The notes under the pieces: model-generated | Databases searched by the model: none | Told to the model about the DNA's origin: nothing | Seen by the model: the letters and a program-made list of their open reading frames with translations, nothing else | Shown: in pieces, positions 1-7,090 of the stretch | How positions within the stretch are numbered: the first letter of the stretch is position 1 | Layout of the letters: each line of letters starts with the position of its first letter | Origin: an uncultured Acetobacteraceae bacterium | GTDB lineage: Bacteria > Pseudomonadota > Alphaproteobacteria > Acetobacterales > Acetobacteraceae | Length of the DNA: 28,108 nucleotides | Direction of reading: 5' to 3' | Assembly (NCBI GenBank): GCA_937930165.1 | Contig: CALGVL010000026.1 | Span: 1-28,108, forward strand | Translations under genes and position numbers: made by a program

Positions 1-1
1 G

Positions 2-136
2 GGGGGGGAGCCGCTGACGGCGAAGCTCAGCGGCGCCGTCCCGGCGGCCGGCGGCTCCCTCAGGATCGCGATTCCGCCGGCGGAGCTGCATGTCTTCGAT
101 GCGGAGAGCGGCCGCCGCCTGGACGGCCTGGCCTGA
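2..136 (+). CDS. ABC transporter ATP-binding protein, C-terminal fragment (MalK/UgpC-like)
   Basis: Only the last 44 codons are inside the window; the gene enters from the left edge and ends at TGA 134-136. The visible residues form a short beta-rich stretch ending in LHVFDAESGRRLDGLA. This resembles the end of the regulatory (TOBE/OB-fold) domain of sugar- or glycerol-phosphate-type importer ATPases such as MalK, UgpC and MsmX, whose last strand typically reads like 'hlFDaetGrrl'. The Walker motifs lie outside the window, so the family is assigned from the C-terminus alone. The role would be energising a periplasmic-binding-protein-dependent importer at the inner membrane. The 99-bp gap to the next gene on the same strand contains that gene's ribosome site but no clear terminator. 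It could instead be another TOBE-domain ATPase, such as a polyamine or iron type. Confidence 0.6.
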   Translation, partial: GGEPLTAKLSGAVPAAGGSLRIAIPPAELHVFDAESGRRLDGLA

Positions 137-235
137 CACGGCCCACCCGCGGTTGACCCCGGCGGCCAGATTGGCGCAGAACCGGCGCGGATCGAAGCGA
201 GGACAGAAACGCCTCGCAGCTCGGGGAGAGATTCC

Positions 236-1219
236 ATGCGTCGTCGTGACTTCCTTGCCCTTACCGCCGGCGGCAGCCTGGCTGCCGGCCTGGCCAGCCC
301 CGCCCCGTCCCAGGAAGCCTGGCCGAACCAGCCCGTCCGCCTGATCGTGCCCTTCTCGGCCGGCGGGCCCACCGATATTCCCGCGCGCCTCTTTGCCGAC
401 GAACTCTCCAAGATGCTGCCGCAGCGCGTGGTGGTGGAGAACCGCACCGGCGCCGGCGTGGTGGTAGGCAGCGAGCTGGTGGCGAAGGCGCCGAAGGATG
501 GCCACACGCTGCTCTACAACACCATCGCGCATTCGGTGCTGCGGGCGCTCTTCCCTCGCCTGCCCTTCGACCCGGTGGCGGATTTCCAGCCGGTGGCGCT
601 GATGGGCGTGGTCCCGATGCTGCTGCTGGTGAACAAGGACCTGCCGGCGCGGAACATTCCCGAGCTGGTGAAGCTGTTCCGCGAGAATCCCGGCAAGTAC
701 GACTACGGCAGCAGCGGCAATGGCGGCGCCGTGCATCTGGCGACCGAGCTGTTCCTGAAGCGCGCCGGCGACCTGAAGGTGAACCACATCCCCTATCGCG
801 GCTCCGCCGCCGCCATGCCGGACCTGCTGAGCGGACGGCTGGCCATGTTCATTGACGTGGCGGCGGGCGGCCTGCCCTATGCGAAGCGCGGCGAGGCCAG
901 GGCGCTCGGCGTCTCCTCCGACAAGCGCATCCCGCAGGCGCCGGATGTGCCCACCTTCGCCGAGAGCGGCGTCCCCAATGCCGAATCCTACACCTGGCAC
1001 ATGGTCTTCGCGCCCGCCGGCACGCCTGCGCCGGTGGTGCAGGCGATCAACGCCGCTTTCAACAAGGTGGCGGCGATGGAATCGGTGCAACGCCGCCTGA
1101 CCGACCTGACCATGATCGTCCGCAGCGATACCACGCCGGAGACGGCACGGAAGTGGCTGATGGACGAGATCGCGAAGTGGGAGCCGATCATCCGCGACGC
1201 GGGGATCAAGATCGACTGA
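236..1219 (+). CDS. Bug/TctC family periplasmic solute-binding receptor (tctC-1)
   Basis: This is a 327-residue protein of usual Bug-family length. It starts with a twin-arginine-like signal (RRRDFLAL, then a hydrophobic stretch to about residue 25). The mature part shows family hallmarks: PVRLIVPFSAGGPTDIPAR after the signal, VVVENRTGAGVVVGSE around residue 65-80, a DGHTLL segment, YGSSGNGGAVHLATELF in the middle, HIPYRGSAAAMPDLLSGR, and PDVPTFAESG near the C-terminus. Bug proteins bind carboxylates or other small organic solutes in the periplasm and hand them to TctAB permeases; the ligand cannot be read from sequence. A GGGGAGA ribosome site lies about 6 bases before the ATG. No permease gene is adjacent. 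Its end overlaps the end of the convergent ABC receptor gene by 14 bp. Confidence 0.93.
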   Translation: MRRRDFLALTAGGSLAAGLASPAPSQEAWPNQPVRLIVPFSAGGPTDIPARLFADELSKMLPQRVVVENRTGAGVVVGSELVAKAPKDGHTLLYNTIAHSVLRALFPRLPFDPVADFQPVALMGVVPMLLLVNKDLPARNIPELVKLFRENPGKYDYGSSGNGGAVHLATELFLKRAGDLKVNHIPYRGSAAAMPDLLSGRLAMFIDVAAGGLPYAKRGEARALGVSSDKRIPQAPDVPTFAESGVPNAESYTWHMVFAPAGTPAPVVQAINAAFNKVAAMESVQRRLTDLTMIVRSDTTPETARKWLMDEIAKWEPIIRDAGIKID

Positions 1220-2477
1220 CCGGCGGGGCGCGTGCCGTCGCTCCGCCGGTGGCACCGAGGCGGGGGCGCAGTTGCGCCACCGCGGCCTCCGGCGGGGCGA
1301 TGGTCATCTGCCTGCCGTCCTGCCATTGCATGAGGAGGGGCCGGGCACGCCGGTTCTGGCCCTTCTCGTCGAATTTGGCGCCCCAGCCGGTGGGGGTGGC
1401 CCCCTCCGCCAGATCGGTGGCCAGCACGGCGGCGCGGATCCTGTCCTTGTCCGTGCCGCCGGCGCGCTGCACCGCGTCGAAGAAGACTCGGCTGCCCGCA
1501 TAATTCGCCAGGCTGTGGCCGGAGCGCGGGTCGCTGCCGTACTTCTTCTTGTAGGCCTCGACGAACTGCTTCACGCCGGGCGCGCGCTTTTCGTTCACCT
1601 CGTACTGGGTGAAATCGATATTCATCGTGCCCTCGAATTCCGGGCCGATGGCGCGGGCGGTGTCCACCAGGCTGTAGCCGGCGCCGGAGCCGATGACCAT
1701 GCGCGGCTTCCAGCCCGCCTCCCGCATGGCGCGGTAGAAGAGCAGGATGTCGTTCTGGTAGCCGGTCTGCAGCACGATATCGGCCGCCATGCCCTTCAGC
1801 CGCTGGACGGCGGCGGAGAGATCCACGCTGCGCGCCGGATAGGCCAGCTTGTCCACCAGGTTCAGGCCGCGCAGCTTGACCTGCGCCTCCTGGAACCCGG
1901 CCACACTTTGCCCATAGAGCGAATCCTCATGCAGGATCGCCAGCTTCAGCGCCGGCGGCTGCACGCCCCAGAGCGGCGCCAGCCGGTCGGGAATGGCCGC
2001 CACCGCCTCCCGCGCGAAGTCGCTGGCCTCCGGGCAGCTGCGGAAGACATGGCGGAAGTCGCGCTCGGTGATCGGATCGGCTATCGCCCCCAACTCGAAA
2101 TAGGGCACGCCCTGCAGCTCCGTGACGCGCGTGGCCGCGAAGGAGAGGGCGGAGGCGAAGGTGCCGAAGATGGCCATCACCCGTCCTTCGCCCATCAGCC
2201 GCTTGGCCTCGGCGGTCGCCTGGTCCGGGTCCACCGCATCGCCCTTCACCAGCGCGATCGGCCGGCCGAGCAGCCCGCCCGCCGCATTGCGCTCCTCCAC
2301 GGCGATCTCCAGCCCGCGGAAGCTCTCGTCGCCGAGCAGGGCGAGGCTACCGGAGAAGGGATAGAGGGCGCCGAATCGCAATTCATTCGCCTGGGCGGCG
2401 CCATGGCGGGGCAGGGGCACCAGGGCCGTGGCACTCGCCAGGCCGCCGAGCAGCAGGCGGCGGGCGATCTCGGGCAT
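1206..2477 (-). CDS. ABC transporter substrate-binding protein, branched-chain amino acid type (LivJ/LivK-like)
   Basis: This 423-residue protein has a signal peptide (ARRLLLGGLASATALVPL, with likely cleavage near GAAQA) followed by a Peripla_BP_6-type ligand-binding fold. Recognisable parts are LRFGALYPFSGSLALLGDE, the AVEERNAAGGLLGRPI segment, AIFGTFASALSFA, HEDSLYGQSVAGF and the C-terminal SLANYAGSRVFFDAVQRAGG. The role is periplasmic capture of an amino acid or related compound for a Liv-type importer; none of the other Liv components is adjacent. Two in-frame ATGs lie 6 bp apart. The second was chosen because GGGGGAG is 7 bases upstream of it but almost touches the first. A much longer open frame upstream is shadow of the oppositely oriented oxidoreductase. 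The last 14 bp overlap the end of tctC-1, which runs toward it. Confidence 0.9.
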   Translation of the reverse strand: MPEIARRLLLGGLASATALVPLPRHGAAQANELRFGALYPFSGSLALLGDESFRGLEIAVEERNAAGGLLGRPIALVKGDAVDPDQATAEAKRLMGEGRVMAIFGTFASALSFAATRVTELQGVPYFELGAIADPITERDFRHVFRSCPEASDFAREAVAAIPDRLAPLWGVQPPALKLAILHEDSLYGQSVAGFQEAQVKLRGLNLVDKLAYPARSVDLSAAVQRLKGMAADIVLQTGYQNDILLFYRAMREAGWKPRMVIGSGAGYSLVDTARAIGPEFEGTMNIDFTQYEVNEKRAPGVKQFVEAYKKKYGSDPRSGHSLANYAGSRVFFDAVQRAGGTDKDRIRAAVLATDLAEGATPTGWGAKFDEKGQNRRARPLLMQWQDGRQMTIAPPEAAVAQLRPRLGATGGATARAPPVSRS

Positions 2478-2609
2478 GTCCATGCTCCCCCGGACGGGGC
2501 TCGTTCTGCGGGCATACTCCCCGCCGCCGGGCGGGCTGGCAACCCCGGCTTGACGCGCGGCGCCGTGGCGCGGAACGTCCCCGCCCGCTTCGAGCCGGAG
2601 GAGAGCCCC

Positions 2610-3617
2610 ATGTCCAAGCTGCCGCAGAGCATGACCTATATCACCCATGGTGCCGGCGGCGGGCCGGAGGGGCTGGTGCCCGCCACCGGCCCCCTGCCGC
2701 AGCCCAAAGCGGATGAGGTGCTGATCCGCGTCCTCGCCGCCGGGGTGAACCGGCCGGATGTCTCGCAGCGCAAGGGCGAATACCCGCCGCCCCCTGGCGC
2801 CAGCCCGGTCATCGGCCTGGAAGTGGCCGGGGAGGTGGTGGCCGTGGGGCCGGAGGCCGGAGCCTGGAAGCCCGGCGACAAGGTCTGCGCCCTGGCCAAT
2901 GGTGGCGGCTATGCCGAGTACTGCGCTGTCCCGGCCGCGCAATGCCTGCCCTGGCCCAAGGGCTATGACGCGATCCGTGCCGCGGCGCTGTGCGAGACCT
3001 TCTTCACCGTCTGGGCCAATCTGTTCGGCCATGGCCGGCTGGTGGCCGGGGAGACGGTGCTGATCCATGGCGGCACCAGCGGCATCGGCGTCACCGCCAT
3101 CCAGCTTGCCAAGGCTTTCGGCGCCCGCGTCCTCGCCACCGCGGGGTCCGATGAGAAATGCAAGGCCTGCCTCGATCTCGGCGCCGATGCGGCGATCAAC
3201 TACCGGACCCAGGATTTCGTCGAGGAGGTGAAGCGCCTGACCGAGGGCAAGCTGGCCGATGTCGTCCTCGACATGGTTGGCGCCGAGTATTTCCAGCGCA
3301 ACCTGCGATGCCTGGCGATGGACGGAAGGCTGGTGCTGATCGCCTTCCTCAGCGGGCACAAGGCGGCGGAGGTGGACCTCCGCCCCATCATGGTCCGGCG
3401 CCTGACCGTGACCGGTAGCACCATGCGGCCGCGCACCACCGCGCAGAAGGGCGCCATCGCCGCCGAGCTGCGGGAGAAGGTCTGGCCGCTGCTGGATGCG
3501 GGCCGCTGCGCCCCGCCGATCTACAAGGTCTTCCCGCTGCAGGAGGCCGCCGCCGCGCATGCCCTGATGGAGAGCAGCCAGCATATCGGCAAGATCGTGC
3601 TGAAGGTGGCGGAGTAG
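2610..3617 (+). CDS. NAD(P)H quinone oxidoreductase, zinc-independent MDR/PIG3 family
   Basis: This 335-residue protein has usual family length. The N-terminal GroES-like catalytic domain includes LIRVLAAGVNRPDVSQRKG and the GDKVCALANGGGYAEYC segment. The Rossmann domain is marked by ETVLIHGGTSGIGVTAIQLA, a nucleotide-binding motif of the AxxGxxG type that starts near residue 148. The phrase ETFFTVWANLF just before it is characteristic of the PIG3 (TP53I3-like) branch. No structural zinc cysteine cluster is visible. Such enzymes reduce quinones or other electrophilic carbonyls with NADPH in the cytoplasm. GGAGGAG lies 6-7 bases before the ATG. The 132-bp divergent gap to the ABC receptor must hold promoters for both directions. 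The EamA exporter follows after 39 bp on the same strand, suggesting co-transcription. Confidence 0.92.
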   Translation: MSKLPQSMTYITHGAGGGPEGLVPATGPLPQPKADEVLIRVLAAGVNRPDVSQRKGEYPPPPGASPVIGLEVAGEVVAVGPEAGAWKPGDKVCALANGGGYAEYCAVPAAQCLPWPKGYDAIRAAALCETFFTVWANLFGHGRLVAGETVLIHGGTSGIGVTAIQLAKAFGARVLATAGSDEKCKACLDLGADAAINYRTQDFVEEVKRLTEGKLADVVLDMVGAEYFQRNLRCLAMDGRLVLIAFLSGHKAAEVDLRPIMVRRLTVTGSTMRPRTTAQKGAIAAELREKVWPLLDAGRCAPPIYKVFPLQEAAAAHALMESSQHIGKIVLKVAE

Positions 3618-3656
3618 CGGCGCCGTGCCGGACCGCGCCCCGGGCGGGGAGGCTGC

Positions 3657-4523
3657 ATGAGGCCCTGGCAGGGGCTGCGCTACCTTGCCGTCTCCGTCCT
3701 GCTCTTCGGGGGCGTCTGGCCGGTCACCAAGGATGCGTTGCGGGATGCCACGCCGCTCTGGTTCGCGCTGAACCGGGCGGCGCTGGCCGCGATCGTCTCG
3801 GCGCTGCTGCTGGCGGCGCTGGGGCGGTTGCGGCTGCCGGTGTGGGGGGATCTGCGCTGCGTGGTGGCGATCGGGCTGCTGCAACTCGGCAGCTTCTTCG
3901 CGCTCACGCATCTGGCGCTGGATTTCGTGCCGGCAGGGCGCACCGCCATCCTCTGCAACGTCACCATCTTCTGGCTGGTGCCGCTCTCCGTGCTGGTGCT
4001 GGGGGAGAAGGTCTCGCCCCGGCAATGGGCGGCGGCGGGGATGGGCCTGCTCGGCGTGCTGGTGCTGATGCAGCCCTGGGCGCTGGCCGGCACGACCTCA
4101 TTCGGCCTGCTGCTGGGCTATGGGTTCCTGCTGGGAGCGAGCCTGGCCTGGAGCATCGCCATCCTGGTCACGCGCCGCTTCCCGCCGCAGCGGCCGGTGA
4201 TGGAATTGCTGCCCTGGTGCTTCGGCCTCGGCGCCCTGATGATCCTGCCCCTGGCGCTGCTGCGGGAGCCGGATGGCGGCATCGGCCTCGGTTCCTGGCC
4301 ACATGCCGCCTTCATCGGGGGGGTGGCGGCGCCCATCGGCACCTGGGCGACGATCGAGGCGGGGCGGCAACTCTCCGGCATCATCGCCTCGCTCGGCTTC
4401 CTGCTGATTCCGGCGGTGGGGGTACTGCTTTCGACTCTCTGGCTGGGCGAGCCGCTGGGCTGGGACATCCTGCTGGGCGGGGCGTTGATCCTGGGCAGCG
4501 TGCTTCTCGCCGCACGCGGATAG
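3657..4523 (+). CDS. EamA/DMT superfamily membrane transporter
   Basis: This 288-residue protein is highly hydrophobic, with about ten predicted membrane segments forming two EamA repeats. The first begins at VSVLLFGGVWPVTK with the ALNRAALAAIVSALLL helix, and the second at LGYGFLLGASLAWSIAILVTRR. LGEKVSPRQWAAAGMGLLGV and LGEPLGWDILLGGALILG are the paired repeat ends typical of drug/metabolite exporters, an internal symmetry usual in this family. Members export amino acids, metabolites or toxic compounds from the cytoplasm; the substrate is unknown here. A GGGGAGG ribosome site precedes the ATG by about 5 bases. Its stop codon TAG overlaps the ribosome site of the hydrolase gene that follows, so the two are probably translated from one message. 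Confidence 0.92.
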   Translation: MRPWQGLRYLAVSVLLFGGVWPVTKDALRDATPLWFALNRAALAAIVSALLLAALGRLRLPVWGDLRCVVAIGLLQLGSFFALTHLALDFVPAGRTAILCNVTIFWLVPLSVLVLGEKVSPRQWAAAGMGLLGVLVLMQPWALAGTTSFGLLLGYGFLLGASLAWSIAILVTRRFPPQRPVMELLPWCFGLGALMILPLALLREPDGGIGLGSWPHAAFIGGVAAPIGTWATIEAGRQLSGIIASLGFLLIPAVGVLLSTLWLGEPLGWDILLGGALILGSVLLAARG

Positions 4524-4532
4524 GAGGCAGTG

Positions 4533-5291
4533 ATGCGGCTGAATGCGGTGGAGGCGGGCGCAGGCGACCCGGTGGTGCTGCTGCACGGGCTGTTCGGCTC
4601 GGCGCAGAATTGGGGCACGATCCAGAAGCGGCTGGCGGCGCGGTACCGGGTGATCGCGCTCGATCTCCGCAACCACGGCGCCTCCCCGCATGCCGCGGCG
4701 ATGGACTATCCGGTCATGGCGGCGGATGTGGCGGAGACGCTGGCCGCGCTCGGCGCCGCGCCGGCGGCGGTGATCGGGCATTCCATGGGGGGCAAGGTGG
4801 CGATGGCGCTGGCCCTTTCGGGGCCGGAGCTGGTGTCGCGGCTGGTGGTGGCGGATATTGCCCCGGTCGCCTATCCGCCCTCGCTGCGCGGCTATGTCGC
4901 CGCCATGCAGGACCTGCCGCTCCGCCCCGGCCTGACGCGGCGGGAGGCCGATGCGGCGCTGTCCGGGGCTGTGCCGGAACCCGGCATCCGCGCCTTCCTG
5001 CTGCAGAGCCTCCGCTTCGGGGCGGATCCGCCCGCCTGGCGCCTCGGCCTGGAGGAGATCGCCGCCGCCATGCCGGTGATCGAGGGCTTTTTCGAGCCCG
5101 CCGCACAATATGATGGCCCGACGCTGTTCCTCGGCGGCGAGCGGTCCAGCTACATCCGGCCGGAATACCACACCCGCATCCGCGCCCTCTTCCCCGCCGC
5201 CCGCTTCGCCACCGTACCCGGTGCCGGCCATTGGGTGCATGCGGAGAACCCGGAGGGCTTCCTGGAGCTGGCCGAGGCCTTCCTCTCCTGA
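4533..5291 (+). CDS. Alpha/beta hydrolase, YbfF/ABHD11-like esterase
   Basis: This 252-residue protein has the compact alpha/beta hydrolase layout. HGLFGSAQNWG at residues 18-28 forms the oxyanion-hole loop, DLRNHGASPH follows strand 4, and the nucleophile elbow is GHSMGG with Ser84. The catalytic histidine is probably in GAGHWVHAENP near the C-terminus. The HGLFGS, DLRNHG and GHSMGGK combination matches the YbfF/ABHD11 esterase group, which cleaves short acyl esters or thioesters in the cytoplasm; the natural substrate is unknown. A GTG lies one codon upstream, but ATG at 4533 is preferred because AGGAGG at 4522-4527 is 5 bases away rather than 2. The site overlaps the EamA stop codon, implying coupling. 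The gene converges on the glycosylase gene with only 12 bp between them. Confidence 0.88.
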   Translation: MRLNAVEAGAGDPVVLLHGLFGSAQNWGTIQKRLAARYRVIALDLRNHGASPHAAAMDYPVMAADVAETLAALGAAPAAVIGHSMGGKVAMALALSGPELVSRLVVADIAPVAYPPSLRGYVAAMQDLPLRPGLTRREADAALSGAVPEPGIRAFLLQSLRFGADPPAWRLGLEEIAAAMPVIEGFFEPAAQYDGPTLFLGGERSSYIRPEYHTRIRALFPAARFATVPGAGHWVHAENPEGFLELAEAFLS

Positions 5292-5303
5292 CCCGCGCCG
5301 TTC

Positions 5304-5999
5304 CTATTGCGGCTTGAAGGTGCTGCGCTTGGCGGCATCTGCGGCGCGCCAGAGATACCAGGCGGCGGCGCTGCGCCAGGGAGCCCAGGCCTCGCCGATC
5401 GCGGCCAGGGCCTTCGGCTTCGGCTGCTCCTCCAGCCCGGCAGCGACGCGCCAGCCCTCGCGCACGCCGAAATCGTCCACCGGCAGCACATCCGGCCGGC
5501 CGAGGGTGAAGATCAGCAGCATCTCCACCGTCCAGCGGCCGACGCCGCGGATCGCGGTCAGCCGCTCGATCAGCGCCTCGTCCGAAAGCCGGGCGCAGCC
5601 GCGGCGGGTTGGCACCAGTCCGCCCACGGTCTTTTCCGCGATGTCGCGGATCGCGGCGATCTTGCTGGCGGAGAAGCCGCAGGCGCGCATCGTCTCGGCC
5701 GGGGTCGCCAGCACCATCTCCGCGGGAGGGAACGCATGGCCGGGAAAGAGGGCGAGGAAGCGCCCGAGGATCGCCTCCGCCGCCCGGCCATGCACCTGCT
5801 GATGCGCGATGGCGCGCACCAGCGCCTCATAGGGCTCGCGCCTCACCGGCTGCAGGGTGCAGGGGCCGATATCGCGGATCACCCGCTTCAGCACCGGGTC
5901 GCGCCGCAGATGCCGCGTCGCCTCCGTCCAGTCCAGGGCGCGGCCGCGCGGCGGGGCAGGAGGGCGGAGGCTGCCGCCGCCGCCGACGAGTTCGACCAT
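5304..5999 (-). CDS. DNA-3-methyladenine glycosylase II (AlkA/HhH-GPD superfamily)
   Basis: This 231-residue protein is a base-excision repair glycosylase that removes alkylated bases. The domain starts near residue 55 with EPYEALVRAIAHQQVHGRAA, the usual 'LvraIlyQQls' helix. The helix-hairpin-helix is LTAIRGVGRWTVEMLLIF (147-164), followed by the acidic pair D175/D176 in LPVDDFG, which supplies the catalytic aspartate, and WAPWRSAAAWYLWR near the end. It lacks the N-terminal domain of E. coli AlkA, as do many short bacterial and yeast Mag1-like enzymes. The start at 5999 was chosen because its ATG overlaps the TGA of tctC-2 (TGATG); the longer open frame upstream is a shadow of that gene. 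Translational coupling of a DNA repair enzyme to a transport receptor is an unexpected pairing. Confidence 0.9.
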   Translation of the reverse strand: MVELVGGGGSLRPPAPPRGRALDWTEATRHLRRDPVLKRVIRDIGPCTLQPVRREPYEALVRAIAHQQVHGRAAEAILGRFLALFPGHAFPPAEMVLATPAETMRACGFSASKIAAIRDIAEKTVGGLVPTRRGCARLSDEALIERLTAIRGVGRWTVEMLLIFTLGRPDVLPVDDFGVREGWRVAAGLEEQPKPKALAAIGEAWAPWRSAAAWYLWRAADAAKRSTFKPQ

Positions 6000-6967
6000 C
6001 AGCCCAGCGTCAGCTGCGCGTCGCGCGCCATCTGCATCCAGCGTGCATGCTCGCGCTCCAGCCATTTCGGCAGTTCGGCGGTTGGCAGGATCAGCGGGTC
6101 CACGAAGGCGGCGCGCAGCTTCTGCTGGGTTGCCTCGTCCATGCTCTTGCTGAAGGCCTGCTGTAGCCGCGCCACCGCCTCCGGCGGCGTGCGCCTGTGG
6201 ACGAAGAACGCGCTCCAGACCGCGATGTCGTAGCCCGGGAAGCCGGCCTCCTGCATCGTCGGCACATCCGGCAGGGAGGAGGCGCGGCGGGAGGAGGTTA
6301 CGGCCAGCGCCCGGAAGGCCCCGGACTTCACATGCGCGGTGGAGGTGGCGGTGGTGTCGAAGAGGAAGTCGAAATCCCCCGCCAGCAGCGCCGCCACCGC
6401 GGGGGAGGAGCCGCGATAGGGTACATGCGTCGCCTCGAAGCCTGCCGCCTTCAGGAAGGTCGCTGCCGAGAGGTGGGAGGAGCTGCCGTTGCCGACCGAG
6501 CCATAGACCAGGTTGCCGCGCTTCCCGGCCGCGACCAGTTCCTGCACGCTCTTCACGTTCAGGCGCTTCGGGTTCACCGAGAGGACATTCGCCATGTCGG
6601 CGATGGTGCCGATGGTCACGAAGTCCCGTGCCGCATCCACGCCGGACTCCGGATAGAGGATCGGGTTCACTCCATGCGTGGCGGCGGTGCCGAGCAGCAG
6701 GGTGTAGCCGTCCGGATCAGCCTGGCTGGCCGCCTGCACGCCGATATTGCCCCCGGCGCCGGGCCGGTTCTCGATCACTACGGGCTGGCCGAGATGCTGG
6801 GCCAGCGGCTCCGCCGCGATGCGCGCCGTGATGTCGGTGACGCCGCCCGGTGGATAGGTGACGATGACGCGCAGCGGCCGATTCGGAAAGGCCGGCTGGG
6901 CCCGCACCGCGGGTGCCGCCAGCGCCGTTGCCATCGCGGCCAGGGCCGCGCGTCGAGTCGTTGCCAT
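5999..6967 (-). CDS. Bug/TctC family periplasmic solute-binding receptor (tctC-2)
   Basis: This 322-residue protein has a signal peptide (MATTRRAALAAMATALAAPAVRAQ) and a complete Bug domain. Hallmarks are PLRVIVTYPPGGVTDITAR, VVIENRPGAGGNIGVQA, DGYTLLLGTAATHG, VYGSVGNGSSSHLSA, HVPYRGSSPAVAALLAGD and LPDVPTMQEAGFPGYDI. It would bind a small organic anion or neutral solute in the periplasm. It is less like the clustered copies at 11-15 kb: the downstream part reads VWSAFFVHRRTPPEAV where those have WFGVQAPARTPKP. A GGGGAGGA ribosome site is about 6 bases before the ATG. It lies 123 bp downstream of the LctP-like permease on the same strand and runs into the glycosylase gene with a TGATG overlap, so it probably belongs to the peptidase-permease operon. 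Confidence 0.93.
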   Translation of the reverse strand: MATTRRAALAAMATALAAPAVRAQPAFPNRPLRVIVTYPPGGVTDITARIAAEPLAQHLGQPVVIENRPGAGGNIGVQAASQADPDGYTLLLGTAATHGVNPILYPESGVDAARDFVTIGTIADMANVLSVNPKRLNVKSVQELVAAGKRGNLVYGSVGNGSSSHLSAATFLKAAGFEATHVPYRGSSPAVAALLAGDFDFLFDTTATSTAHVKSGAFRALAVTSSRRASSLPDVPTMQEAGFPGYDIAVWSAFFVHRRTPPEAVARLQQAFSKSMDEATQQKLRAAFVDPLILPTAELPKWLEREHARWMQMARDAQLTLG

Positions 6968-7090
6968 CCCACATCCTCCCCGCCTGATCCGCTCCGCCTA
7001 GCGCAGCGGCACTGACGCAGCAACCACGGCACGCCCGGCCTGGAGGCAGGGCAGGGCGGCACGCGTGGCTGAGCGGCGGGCAGGCGAGGC

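Noticed and set aside
2550..2578. TTGACG followed 17 bp later by GAACGT as a promoter for the quinone oxidoreductase
   Set aside because: The -10 match is poor (only two of six bases), and such hits are common in this sequence.
1272..2609. Forward open frame extending the quinone oxidoreductase N-terminally
   Set aside because: It is antisense to the ABC receptor. The oxidoreductase family begins at 2610, where GGAGGAG precedes the ATG.
2478..4025. Reverse-strand open frame of about 500 codons that would extend the ABC receptor far upstream
   Set aside because: It lies antisense to the quinone oxidoreductase and EamA genes, has low-complexity Gln/His/Arg/Gly composition typical of GC-rich shadow frames, and the receptor has a good signal peptide and ribosome site at 2477.
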